Positions 1 through 8,243 of a DNA stretch of 15,735 nt are shown piece after piece. The translations under genes were made by a program, and so were the position numbers. Each line of letters opens with the position of its first letter. The stretch's first letter is position 1. This DNA is from Fusobacterium sp. (lineage in GTDB: Bacteria > Fusobacteriota > Fusobacteriia > Fusobacteriales > Fusobacteriaceae): NCBI GenBank assembly GCA_020024855.1, contig JAHHTB010000026.1:1-15735 (forward strand), given 5' to 3'. The notes below the pieces were generated by a model. The model did no database searches, was not told where the DNA came from, and was given only the letters and a program-made list of their open reading frames with translations.

Positions 1-18
1 TTTTTAGCTTTTTATAAT

Positions 19-1719
19 TTACATATTCCCAGCTGAATACATATTATAAAAATGTCCTTTTTTATTAATTAGTTCTTCAAAATTTCCAATTTCAGCTATT
101 CCAGCCTTATCAAGAACCACTATCTTATCAAAACTTTTAAGAGTATTTAGTCTGTGAGCAATGGAAATCACTATTTTATCACTAAACTCTCTTAAAATAT
201 TATCCATTATTTTCTTTTCTAATATATTATCAAGAGCAGAAGTTCCCTCATCAAGAAGAATTATTTCGGGATTTTTTAAGAATACTCTTGCCATCGCTAT
301 TCTTTGCTTTTGTCCTGAGCTTAAATTTATTCCACCCTCTCCAAGCATAGTTTCCTCTTTCTTATCCATTCCCTCTACAATATCTTTAAGTTGTGCCATA
401 GAAAGAGCCAAATTTATATCTTCACTTGTACTATCTTTTTTTATAATTTTTAGATTTTCAAGTAGAGAATCATTCATTAAATTTTCTCTCTGGTCTACAA
501 CTGCTATTTTATTTAAAAGGGAATCTCTTTTTATTGAATGAATACATTTCCCATTTATTAATATTGTATTCTCATCACTTAAGAAAGTTCTTTTTAATAG
601 AGAAAATATAGTTGTTTTACCAACACCACTTTCACCCACAAAAGCTACTTTTTCACCTTTTTTTATTTCAAGTGAAATATCTTTTAATATCTCCTTTTCT
701 CCAAAACTAAAAGAAAGATTTTTAATTTCAATATTTTTTATAGGTTCATCTAAAATAATTGTTCCATCTTTTTCATTTTCAATATTCATAATTTCAAAAA
801 ATCTTGTTATACCTGTTGCTCCCCTTTGGAAAACGTCAACAAGCCCCATTAATCTTAGAAGATAAATTCTAAATCTATTTGTAAGAAGAATAAAACTTAC
901 TATAACTCCAAAACTAATAGTCCCTTTTATATGCATATATCCACCGGCAAAAATAACTATAAGTTGTGTTATTTGGTTATAAAAATTTATTCCAGACATA
1001 AGAGCTGCTGTATTAAATATATTTTTTTTCTCTGTTTTTAAAAGAGCAGTATTTTCTTTAGATAATTTATTAAAACTATCTTTTTCTAAAACATTATCTT
1101 TTATAAAAAATATAGTTCTTAGCATATCATGTACACCAGAAGTTAAAATTGAAACATTTGTTCTTACATCAAGATAACCTCTTTTCAACTTCTTATTCTG
1201 TACAATGGTAAAGTATACTGCTATTGGAAAAGGTATCATTATAAGTAGAGTTAACTTTAAATTAAAATTAATCATTAATATTAACGCTCCAATTATTGAA
1301 AGAACTGAAAATAAAAAATCTTCTAATCCTCTATATAAAAGCATAGATACATTTTCTAAATCATTTGTTATCCTTGAAATTAAGTCTCCGCTCTGTCTTT
1401 CCATAAAAAATCTATCTGGTTGTTTTAAAATTTTTACAAACAGATCTTCTCTCATAAGAAATTTTATTTTATTTCCCATAAGTTGTCCTCTAGAACTAGA
1501 GTATAGAGAAACAATTAGTCTTACTACATATACTCCTAAAAGAAGTATTGAAAAAAGTATAAACTCTTTTACATTCTTTTGAGGAATTGAAATATCAACA
1601 AGCCTTTGAACTATAACAGGACCATACAAATCTAGTCCAGTGACTAAAAAACTGCTTACTAAAAAACAGATAAGCAGTTTCTTTTCCTTTATATAATAAT
1701 CATATATCTTTTTTAACAT
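19..1719 (-). CDS. ABC exporter half-transporter (MdlB/MsbA type), last visible gene of the heme operon
   Basis: 566-residue fused half-transporter: an N-terminal membrane domain (about residues 1-310, several hydrophobic helices) followed by a nucleotide-binding domain, so it should work as a dimer in the inner membrane. Visible motifs are Walker A at G362-T370 (GESGVGKTT), signature LSSGQ at 466-470, Walker B ending D490-E491, and H-loop His522. The membrane-then-ATPase order is that of type IV exporters, not importers. The ATG at 1719 follows an AAGGAG site. It lies 30 bp after the binding-protein gene, so it is probably co-transcribed with the heme import genes. Substrate cannot be read from the sequence; export of an anaerobilin-type product, a porphyrin, or something unrelated are all possible. 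The stop is 18 bp from the window edge, so the operon's end is not visible. Confidence 0.9.
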   Translation of the reverse strand: MLKKIYDYYIKEKKLLICFLVSSFLVTGLDLYGPVIVQRLVDISIPQKNVKEFILFSILLLGVYVVRLIVSLYSSSRGQLMGNKIKFLMREDLFVKILKQPDRFFMERQSGDLISRITNDLENVSMLLYRGLEDFLFSVLSIIGALILMINFNLKLTLLIMIPFPIAVYFTIVQNKKLKRGYLDVRTNVSILTSGVHDMLRTIFFIKDNVLEKDSFNKLSKENTALLKTEKKNIFNTAALMSGINFYNQITQLIVIFAGGYMHIKGTISFGVIVSFILLTNRFRIYLLRLMGLVDVFQRGATGITRFFEIMNIENEKDGTIILDEPIKNIEIKNLSFSFGEKEILKDISLEIKKGEKVAFVGESGVGKTTIFSLLKRTFLSDENTILINGKCIHSIKRDSLLNKIAVVDQRENLMNDSLLENLKIIKKDSTSEDINLALSMAQLKDIVEGMDKKEETMLGEGGINLSSGQKQRIAMARVFLKNPEIILLDEGTSALDNILEKKIMDNILREFSDKIVISIAHRLNTLKSFDKIVVLDKAGIAEIGNFEELINKKGHFYNMYSAGNM

Positions 1720-1749
1720 TTAAAACTCCTTGAGCCTATTCTACTGTTA

Positions 1750-2640
1750 CTATTTTTTTACTTCTTTAAGTTCTGAGTACAGTTCATTAATAGCTTCAAA
1801 AATTCTAGGAGATCCTCTTAAAATTTTAGTAGAATCTACAATAAAAATATTTTTATTTTTTCCTGCATTTACTTCTTTTATAATACTATTACTATTAAGA
1901 ATATCATTAGATGATTCTATCGCCATAGATCCAGCAATAAAATCAGGATTCTCTTTTAAAAGAAATTCAGAAGAAATAATAGGTTTATCCCCTGTCAAAT
2001 TATCAGCTATATTTTTTACTCCAAGAAGATTAAAAATTTGTCCTGGAAGTGATTTTTCATTAAATGCCATCATTGGAGATGTAGAATAAAGAAGAGTTCC
2101 TTTTAAATTTAAAGGATTTTTAGAAACACTCTCCTTTAAATCTTCTAAATTTTTTAATTTCATTTTATAAAGATCATTTGCTTCTTTTTCTTTTCCTGTT
2201 ATTTTTCCATAAATAACTATATTTTTAAGTATATCTTCAAGTGTTGCCACTTCATTTACTAAAACTGGAATATTTAATGCTTTTAAATTATCAGCATTTC
2301 TTGAAGACATAGGAGTTAATATTACAAGATCTGGTGAAAAAGAAAGAACTTTCTCAATACTTACATTCATAATATTTCCCACACTTGGAAGGTCTTTTGT
2401 CTTCTCCTCTGGATAAATTTTACTTTTAGCAGTAGTTCCTATTGCAACTATTCTATCTTCTGCACCTATCATATAAAGTGTTTCTATAATAGCAGGATCA
2501 AGAACAACTATTCTTTTATATTCCTGAACTTTTGTATGATTTCCTTTTCCATCTTTTATAAAATTATCTTCTATTGTAATAGCTCCTAAATATTGGCTAG
2601 ATAGAATAAGAATAAATGCAGCTAATATTTTTTTTAGCAT
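1750..2640 (-). CDS. hmuT: Periplasmic heme/iron-complex binding protein (HmuT/BtuF-like)
   Basis: 296-residue class III (TroA/BtuF-fold) substrate-binding protein. Residues 1-20 form a type I signal peptide (basic MLKK, hydrophobic core, cut near LGA); there is no lipobox cysteine, so the protein should be soluble in the periplasm as in Gram-negatives. The first lobe shows the family pattern RIVVLDPAIIETLYMIGA (about 43-60), followed by a GN..VSIEKVLSFSPDLVI segment. It would take ligand from the outer-membrane receptor and dock on the HmuU permease. Its ATG overlaps the end of the ATPase gene by 7 bp, which indicates translational coupling. The heme assignment rests on the neighbouring hmuW gene; a siderophore or cobamide ligand is not excluded by the sequence alone. 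Confidence 0.85.
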   Translation of the reverse strand: MLKKILAAFILILSSQYLGAITIEDNFIKDGKGNHTKVQEYKRIVVLDPAIIETLYMIGAEDRIVAIGTTAKSKIYPEEKTKDLPSVGNIMNVSIEKVLSFSPDLVILTPMSSRNADNLKALNIPVLVNEVATLEDILKNIVIYGKITGKEKEANDLYKMKLKNLEDLKESVSKNPLNLKGTLLYSTSPMMAFNEKSLPGQIFNLLGVKNIADNLTGDKPIISSEFLLKENPDFIAGSMAIESSNDILNSNSIIKEVNAGKNKNIFIVDSTKILRGSPRIFEAINELYSELKEVKK

Positions 2641-3434
2641 TTGCTCCCTCCTTTTGTTTTTAATCTAGGAATAATATATGGTATATTATCTTCAGTAAAA
2701 GAAATCGTACAATCTAAATCATAAACTTCTTTTAAATTTTCAGCAGTAAGAGTTTCTTTAGGAGTTCCTTTGCTAAATACCTTACCATCTTTAAGCATCA
2801 CTAGTTCATCACAGAACATTGCTGCAAGATTTAAATCATGAAGAACAGCAACGGCTGTTAATCCTTTTTCATTAACAGTTTCCTTTACTTTTGACATAAG
2901 TTCTAGAGCATGATTTAAATCAAGAGCTGATGTAGGTTCATCTAACAGAATAATATCTGTTTCTTGAGTAAGAGCTCTAGCTAAAAGAACCCTTTGAAAC
3001 TCTCCTCCTGAAAGAGTTATAGCTTTTCTTGTTAAAAATTTTTCAAGATCAAGCTGTTTTAAATATTTTTTTGTAATTTCTTTATCCTCTTTTGAATATC
3101 CATCCCAACTATTTTTTAAATGTGGAAGTCTACCCATAAGAGTAAACTCCTCAACATTCATTCCAGACATTAGCTGAGATTTCTGAGGTACAAAAGAGAT
3201 TAATCTTGCTTTTTCTTTTTGTGAAAACTTTCTACTTTCTTTATCTTTTAAAAGAATATGTCCTTTTTCACTTTTAAAATATCCTAAAATATTTTTCAAA
3301 AGAGTAGTTTTTCCACAACCATTAGGTCCCAAAATACCTGTTAATTTTTTTTCAGATATTTCTAAATTTATTCCTTTTAATATTTTTCTTTCTCCATACG
3401 AGAAGTTTAAATCTTCAATTTTAATTATACTCAT
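2634..3434 (-). CDS. hmuV: ATPase subunit of heme/iron-complex ABC importer
   Basis: 266-residue ABC ATPase of the FepC/BtuD/HmuV group that powers import through the adjacent FecCD permease. Motifs: Walker A G36-T44 (GPNGCGKTT), Q-loop Gln84, signature LSGGE at 141-145, Walker B ending D165-E166, D-loop SALD, and H-loop His199. Length is normal for the group. The ATG shares one base with the permease stop codon (TAATG), and a GGGGTGG stretch lies just upstream, so translation is probably coupled. The permease-ATPase-binding protein order and the neighbouring radical SAM heme gene support heme as cargo. All catalytic residues are present, so the protein should be active. Confidence 0.92.
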   Translation of the reverse strand: MSIIKIEDLNFSYGERKILKGINLEISEKKLTGILGPNGCGKTTLLKNILGYFKSEKGHILLKDKESRKFSQKEKARLISFVPQKSQLMSGMNVEEFTLMGRLPHLKNSWDGYSKEDKEITKKYLKQLDLEKFLTRKAITLSGGEFQRVLLARALTQETDIILLDEPTSALDLNHALELMSKVKETVNEKGLTAVAVLHDLNLAAMFCDELVMLKDGKVFSKGTPKETLTAENLKEVYDLDCTISFTEDNIPYIIPRLKTKGGSKC

Positions 3435-4405
3435 TAAGAACCACCCCTTTTATTTTTTAATGCTAAATATAAAAAGAATGGAGCTCCAAAGAAAGCAGTA
3501 ATAACTCCTATTGGAACTTCTACTGGAGCAAGAACTATTCTTCCAAAAGTATCACATATTAAAAGAAAAAATCCACCTGCAAGAATTGTATTTGGTAAAA
3601 GTTTTGTATTCGATGGTCCTACTAACATTCTTATTGTATGTGGAATTATTAAACCTACAAAACCAATCATACCAGAAAATGCAACTGAAAAAGCAACAAC
3701 AAGAGCTGAAACTGTAAGTGTTTTAACTTTTAATTTATTTACATCAACTCCTAAAGAATGAGCTTCCTCATCTCCTGAAAGAAGAGCATCAAGCTCATGC
3801 CTTTTCATGTAGAAATATCCAATAGAAAATAAAAGAGGGATAAGGATACAAATAACTCTTTTCCATGTTGCATTTCCTAGATATCCCATCATCCACATTG
3901 TAATTTTAAAAGAATCTTCCCCTATTAAATACATTGCAAAGGAAGTAAAAGCTCCTAAAAATGATGAAACTGCAATTCCAACTATTAAAAGTGTTGTTAC
4001 ATTTACCTTATTTCCTTTTTTTGCCATCTTAAATATAAGGAAAGTACTTGTAAGTGATGTAACAAAAGCAAAAACTCCATACATAAAATCTGGCATATCA
4101 AATATAAAAGCAAGAACGGCACCAAAGGTTGCACTTGCAGCAATTCCAATTATATAAGGATCAGCTAGTGGATTTTGAAAAACAGTTTGTACAACTGCTC
4201 CACTAGATGAAAGCATCATTCCAATTAAAACTGCCATAACAATTCTTGGAAGTCTTAAATTAAAAATAATTGTTTTTATATAATCAGGAGCACTCCCTGG
4301 AGAAAATATATACTCCAGAGGAATTGGAACACTTCCCAATGGAATGGAAAGTATTCCTGTTATAATTATTCCTATTGTAAGAACGATAGGGAGTAATTTC
4401 TTCAT
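3434..4405 (-). CDS. hmuU: FecCD-family permease of heme/iron-complex ABC importer
   Basis: 323-residue, highly hydrophobic inner-membrane protein of the FecCD/BtuC family, expected to form a homodimer with about ten helices per subunit. Family motifs are present: RLPR at 51-54, NPLADPYIIGI starting at N78, and the cytoplasmic coupling segment GFVGLIIPH at 248-256 that contacts the ATPase. I place the start at the ATG at 4405 because a GAGGA site lies 8 nt upstream of it. A GTG at 4420 would add five residues but has no ribosome binding site and overlaps the GAGGA. It follows the receptor gene by about 70 bp and overlaps the ATPase gene by one base. Transport of heme is inferred from context. 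Confidence 0.92.
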   Translation of the reverse strand: MKKLLPIVLTIGIIITGILSIPLGSVPIPLEYIFSPGSAPDYIKTIIFNLRLPRIVMAVLIGMMLSSSGAVVQTVFQNPLADPYIIGIAASATFGAVLAFIFDMPDFMYGVFAFVTSLTSTFLIFKMAKKGNKVNVTTLLIVGIAVSSFLGAFTSFAMYLIGEDSFKITMWMMGYLGNATWKRVICILIPLLFSIGYFYMKRHELDALLSGDEEAHSLGVDVNKLKVKTLTVSALVVAFSVAFSGMIGFVGLIIPHTIRMLVGPSNTKLLPNTILAGGFFLLICDTFGRIVLAPVEVPIGVITAFFGAPFFLYLALKNKRGGS

Positions 4406-4413
4406 TATTCTAT

Positions 4414-4418
4414 TCCTC
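4414..4418 (-). promoter_or_regulatory. Ribosome binding site deciding the hmuU start
   Basis: GAGGA on the minus strand, 8 nt before the ATG at 4405. It overlaps the alternative GTG codon at 4418-4420, which itself has only A/T-rich sequence upstream, so the ATG is preferred. Confidence 0.6.
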
Positions 4419-4476
4419 ACATTTTTATTAATTTAAATCTTTTTATAGTTTACATCTTTAATATATTTTTTTCAAA

Positions 4477-6681
4477 TTAAAATGTATATTTAAATCCTAC
4501 ATAGTAATTTCTCTCAGCAGCTGGATCATACTGGAATTCTCCACCTACATAATCTATATCTTCATAGTATTTTTTATCAAGTAGGTTGTTTACTCCAGCA
4601 TAAACATCAAGTCCATTTTCAAATGCATATCTTGCTCTAACATTTACTACTGTATGAGAGTTTACTTTTCCACCTTGATTTTGGTTATTTACATAAATTC
4701 CACTCATATAAACAACATCTCCACCCACTGATAATTTATCTGTAATTGCATAGTTTGCACCTACGTTTAATTTATGTTCAGGAACATTAGCTATATGATT
4801 TCCAGAATAATCTATTATTTTACCTGTTTTCTCTCCAGTTTCATTATCACGTTCAGCTCTTTTTCCATCTTTAATTTCTGTATTAATATATGAATAAGAT
4901 TGAGAAAGAGTTAATTTATCAAAATATTGTTCTGTTTTTAATTCAAAACCAAATCTTTCTGTTTTTCCAAGATTATAATTATATACCCATTTTGGTGGCA
5001 TTCCTTTATACATATCTTGAGTTATCTCATCTTTTGTAACTGTATAGAATATAGATGCATTAATAGAAGTAATTCCTATATAATCAGATAATCCAATTTC
5101 AAAGTTATCATATGTTTCTGCCTCTAAATCATTAAGTACATAATCTCCACTTGGAAGTTTATTTGTAAGTAATGAAGGTGGAGCTGAAGTAAATCCTTTT
5201 TCATATCTTACATATGTTTTTCCTGTATCTGAATATAACCAATTAGCAGATAACTCATAAGCTAAATTATCATCATGTTTTGAAAAACTACGAGAATCAC
5301 TTTTATTTTGACTATCTCCCATAGGAGGTTGAATATGTGTGTTGTTTATTCTTTCTGTTTTATAGTTTGCTCTTTCATATCTAAGTCCTTGAGCAAATTC
5401 AAAATCTTTCCATACATAATTATTCATTACAAAAGCACTAATAGTTTCTTTTTCTAACTTATTAGTTGTTATACTATGGACATTTACGGGCTTTGGTAAT
5501 AAAATTGGACTTTTAATAATTTCGTTTACAGTATTTTCACTTAATCTAGTAGCTTTATTATTAATATAGTCCATACCAAAGATTAAACTACTTCCTTCTC
5601 CATATGAATATCTAAATTTAGGTTTTATTCCCCATTTTTCATCTTCAAATTTACCTATTAAATTTACAGATTCATCACCTCTAAGAGATAAAGCTTGTAC
5701 AAGTGGCGGAATACCCTCTATTCCTGACGGTATTTTTATACTAACATTTTCCCCTAAAGTAGTCATTCCAACATCCATAGTTGTTTTTTGATAGAAACCT
5801 GTTAAAGAGAAATCTAAATTATCAGTTAATTTATTATTATATGTTAAAGCATATTCATCTTTTTTAGTATCTGTTGTATTTTCTTCTTTTCCTAATCTTC
5901 CAGAATATAAACCAGATTGTTGTCTATCCTTTTCAACTTGCTCTCTTGTAAGCATTACTGGATATGTTTCATCTGCCTCATATCTGCTATATTTAAAGTT
6001 AACATCTTGTTTATCATTTATTTTATATCTTACATTACCCATAAAGTTGTCAGATTTAGAAGTATCATCATCTCTATAACCATTTCTATCAACATTAGTG
6101 TAAGAAAGATTTACATCAAAATCTCCAATAGATTGTCCTATCGCAACATTTGCTTTTCTATTTGCAAAAGAACCATATTCATAACCTGCATTTACTTTAG
6201 TTCCTTTTCCTGTTCCTTTTTTAGTTATGATATTTACAACTCCTCCAGAAGTTCCAGATCCATAAAGAACTGAACCTCCACCAGGTAAAACCTCTATTCT
6301 ATCAATATCATCTGGTGATATTGTATTAATAGGAGTAGCTGACATTGAAGTATCAAGAGAGTTCATTTGTACACCATCAACTAAGATTTGTACGTTTTGT
6401 TTTGCTTTATCCCCTTGTCCTCTAAGGTCTATGATATAATCTTTTCCTTGTCTTACTACGTTTACAGCTGGAATATCACTTAATATTTCCTCAACTGTTT
6501 TGTAGTTTTTCTGCTCAATCTCTTTTGATGTTACTAAAGTTGGGTTACTTGCTGTCTTTCTAAGTTCTGTTTCAAATCCTGTTGTAGAGTAAATTGTTGT
6601 CTTATCAAGATTAACTGATGCCTCCCCATAAGCTGCAACAGCTAATATCGACCAAAGTAAAGCTATCTTTTTCTTATTCAT
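4477..6681 (-). CDS. TonB-dependent outer-membrane receptor, probable heme receptor
   Basis: 734-residue TonB-dependent receptor. Residues 1-22 are a signal peptide (MNKKKIALLW, ending AAYGEA). The plug spans about 45-155 and has the usual VEEILSDIP, ILVDGVQMN, IDRIEVLPGG, VLYGSG and GGVVNIITKKG motifs. The 22-strand barrel follows and ends in the typical YYVGFKYTF with terminal Phe. No TonB, ExbB or ExbD gene is in the window, so energy must come from elsewhere in the genome. It lies 50 bp after hmuW, with GGGGAG before the ATG, and precedes the importer genes, which argues for heme as ligand (hmuR-like role). The plug has no histidine and the FRAP-box region reads GFTSAPP (496-502), so heme binding would differ from HemR-type receptors; a siderophore is the alternative. 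Confidence 0.9.
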   Translation of the reverse strand: MNKKKIALLWSILAVAAYGEASVNLDKTTIYSTTGFETELRKTASNPTLVTSKEIEQKNYKTVEEILSDIPAVNVVRQGKDYIIDLRGQGDKAKQNVQILVDGVQMNSLDTSMSATPINTISPDDIDRIEVLPGGGSVLYGSGTSGGVVNIITKKGTGKGTKVNAGYEYGSFANRKANVAIGQSIGDFDVNLSYTNVDRNGYRDDDTSKSDNFMGNVRYKINDKQDVNFKYSRYEADETYPVMLTREQVEKDRQQSGLYSGRLGKEENTTDTKKDEYALTYNNKLTDNLDFSLTGFYQKTTMDVGMTTLGENVSIKIPSGIEGIPPLVQALSLRGDESVNLIGKFEDEKWGIKPKFRYSYGEGSSLIFGMDYINNKATRLSENTVNEIIKSPILLPKPVNVHSITTNKLEKETISAFVMNNYVWKDFEFAQGLRYERANYKTERINNTHIQPPMGDSQNKSDSRSFSKHDDNLAYELSANWLYSDTGKTYVRYEKGFTSAPPSLLTNKLPSGDYVLNDLEAETYDNFEIGLSDYIGITSINASIFYTVTKDEITQDMYKGMPPKWVYNYNLGKTERFGFELKTEQYFDKLTLSQSYSYINTEIKDGKRAERDNETGEKTGKIIDYSGNHIANVPEHKLNVGANYAITDKLSVGGDVVYMSGIYVNNQNQGGKVNSHTVVNVRARYAFENGLDVYAGVNNLLDKKYYEDIDYVGGEFQYDPAAERNYYVGFKYTF

Positions 6682-6731
6682 TTTCTCCCCTTTCGTAAAA
6701 TAAAAAATAAATTTGTTTATTCTATAACACT

Positions 6732-8000
6732 TTATTTATTAAATTCTTTTTCAAGAATATATAAAGTTATATCACTTGATAGGTTATTTCCCCAGAATAC
6801 CCCATCTTTTGTTAAATCATAAGATTCTTCTTTCTCAACAAGAAGTCCATTTTTCTCATAATCTTTCATTTTTTCATCAAAATACATAAACTCATCAGCA
6901 GATAAAATTTCTTTTACAAGTTTTTTAGGAATTATTGGGAATTGCATTATTCCTGATAATCTTGAAAATTTCTCATGATATTCAGTTTGTTTTGAATAGA
7001 AAGACATCTCCTTACTCATTCTAAATACTCCAATTCCTTGTACACTTCCACCAGCACCAACACCAATTGGGAATGTATCTCCACCATTATTTCTAACTTT
7101 TATATATTGATAATTATCTCCACTATTTCTAGCTATTTTTGTTAGTTCAAGAATATGGTAGCTATTCTCTCTTAACATCTCATCTGCAAAATGTTGGAAT
7201 AGAAGATAATCTTTTTTCATATCTTCTTCCATTTTTACTTTTTCAGCCTCAATATCTTGTGAAAGTTTAGAACCATTATGAACCATTAACGAGTAGAAAC
7301 TTGCACTACTTAATTCAAGTTCTTTTACTATTCTTGCATCTTCAATTACTTCTTCTAAAGTTTGATCAGGGAAATTATAGATTATATCTACACAAACATC
7401 TCCTTTAAAAAATGCTTTTAATTTTTTTAATCTTTCTATAACTTCTTCTTTTCCATAAGTTCTATTATAGAATTTTCTTCCTCTTTCAGAGAAAGTTTGA
7501 ATTCCTACACTTAGTCTATTTACTCCATAATTCATCATCACTGTTAATTTTTCTTCTGTAAGATTATGAAGAGTTGTTTCAAAAGTAAATTCATAATTTT
7601 CTGAGAGTTTAACATTTTCTCTTATACTTTTTAAAATAATTTCAAGTTGATGTGGTTTATATACTGTTGGAGTTCCTCCACCAAAAAAGATTACATCAAA
7701 AGTACTTTCTTTAAAGTATGTTGTTTTTCCATATTTATTAAATTCATCTGCAATATATTGTGCATATGAATCAAGACTTCCATCTATCTGTTTTCTATTT
7801 AAATTACAAAAAGAACAAATTTTATCACAATAAGGTGTATGTACATATATAGCCTTTTTCCTATCATCAGGTTTTATTTCAAGCATTTTTTCAAAAGTTT
7901 CTTGAGTTGCTTTTTCTCCTGGCACAAACTTATTTACTATTCCCCCACTATCATGATGTGATTTTAATCTTTTTTCAAAAAGAGTTAAGTTCTTTAACAT
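6732..8000 (-). CDS. hmuW: Radical SAM heme-degrading enzyme, HutW/ChuW/HmuW family (anaerobilin synthase-like)
   Basis: 422-residue HemN-like radical SAM protein. The cluster motif is C58-X3-C62-X2-C65 within YVHTPYCDKICSFCN, followed by the SAM-binding FFGGGTPT. The family (ChuW in E. coli O157, HutW in Vibrio, HmuW in Fusobacterium) opens the heme macrocycle without oxygen, using SAM as methyl or radical donor, releasing iron and a linear tetrapyrrole. It is distinguished here from coproporphyrinogen oxidase HemN by its place as first gene of a heme-import operon and by the C-terminal GGDTFPIGVGAGGSVQG region. I choose the ATG at 8000 because GGGGGAG ends 6 nt upstream; the in-frame TTG at 8015 would add five residues and place this site inside the coding region. 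The electron donor (for example a HmuF-type flavodoxin) is not visible here. Confidence 0.88.
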   Translation of the reverse strand: MLKNLTLFEKRLKSHHDSGGIVNKFVPGEKATQETFEKMLEIKPDDRKKAIYVHTPYCDKICSFCNLNRKQIDGSLDSYAQYIADEFNKYGKTTYFKESTFDVIFFGGGTPTVYKPHQLEIILKSIRENVKLSENYEFTFETTLHNLTEEKLTVMMNYGVNRLSVGIQTFSERGRKFYNRTYGKEEVIERLKKLKAFFKGDVCVDIIYNFPDQTLEEVIEDARIVKELELSSASFYSLMVHNGSKLSQDIEAEKVKMEEDMKKDYLLFQHFADEMLRENSYHILELTKIARNSGDNYQYIKVRNNGGDTFPIGVGAGGSVQGIGVFRMSKEMSFYSKQTEYHEKFSRLSGIMQFPIIPKKLVKEILSADEFMYFDEKMKDYEKNGLLVEKEESYDLTKDGVFWGNNLSSDITLYILEKEFNK

Positions 8001-8006
8001 TAATTT

Positions 8007-8013
8007 CTCCCCC
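8007..8013 (-). promoter_or_regulatory. Ribosome binding site deciding the hmuW start
   Basis: GGGGGAG on the minus strand, followed by 6 nt and then the ATG at 8000. It supports that ATG over the upstream TTG at 8015, which has no comparable site before it. Confidence 0.65.
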
Positions 8014-8032
8014 AAAGTTCATTTTTACAATT

Positions 8033-8051
8033 TATACTATATTTTAGTATA
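8033..8051. repeat. Dyad in the hmuW leader, candidate operator
   Basis: Perfect 7-bp inverted repeat, TATACTA at 8033-8039 and TAGTATA at 8045-8051, separated by 5 bp. It lies about 20-40 bp downstream of the predicted -10 box and upstream of the hmuW ribosome binding site, a place where a repressor could act. It does not match the Fur consensus. In DNA this AT-rich, a short dyad could also be chance. Confidence 0.3.
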
Positions 8052-8071
8052 TTTCTTGCACTTACTTGACC

Positions 8072-8100
8072 ATCTTAATACTTTTGCTTATATTTGTCAA
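8072..8100 (-). promoter_or_regulatory. Predicted sigma-70 promoter of the heme operon
   Basis: On the minus strand a perfect TTGACA (8095-8100) is followed by a 17-bp spacer and TAAGAT (8072-8077, 4 of 6 matches to TATAAT). Transcription would start near 8065, leaving a leader of about 65 nt before the ATG at 8000. It is the only strong promoter seen ahead of the six-gene operon. No clear Fur box was found around it. Confidence 0.65.
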
Positions 8101-8182
8101 TACGAAAATTAAATTCTTAAATATATTTGAAATTCAAAATAAAAACAAAAGGAAATATTTTAATTACATTTTAATTTTAGAT

Positions 8183-8220
8183 AAAAAAAAGAACCAAAAG
8201 ATTTTTATCTCTTTTAGTTC
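8183..8220 (-). terminator. Intrinsic terminator of the ald-pmbA operon
   Basis: Read on the minus strand, an 11-bp stem (GAACTAAAAGA pairing with TCTTTTGGTTC, one G-T pair, arms 8210-8220 and 8191-8201) with an 8-nt loop is followed by a run of eight T. It begins 23 bp after the pmbA stop codon and separates that operon from the heme operon promoter. Confidence 0.88.
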
Positions 8221-8243
8221 CTAATATCTAATATTTAATAATT

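Noticed and set aside
161..541. Open frame of 126 codons on the plus strand inside the exporter gene
   Set aside because: It lies fully antisense to conserved ABC ATPase motifs and has no ribosome binding site or recognisable protein; the same applies to other antisense frames inside hmuT, the receptor, ald and the giant gene.
2627..2634. Run of eight A at codons 2-5 of hmuT, considered as a phase-variation tract
   Set aside because: Tracts of this length occur elsewhere in the window (for example within the exporter gene near 1022-1029), so it is expected from base composition.
4421..4476. Gap between the receptor and hmuU examined for a terminator or promoter
   Set aside because: No stable stem or convincing -35/-10 pair is visible; it is best read as an untranslated spacer within the operon.
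6702..6721. Small A/T hairpin (AATAAA-CAAA-TTTATT on the minus strand) followed by T-rich sequence between hmuW and the receptor gene
   Set aside because: The stem is only 6 bp of A/T pairs, too weak to call as a terminator or attenuator in DNA of this composition.
8126..8138. 13-bp dyad TTTGAA-A-TTCAAA upstream of the heme operon -35 box
   Set aside because: Short A/T palindromes are frequent here; it matches no regulator consensus I know and has no second copy nearby.
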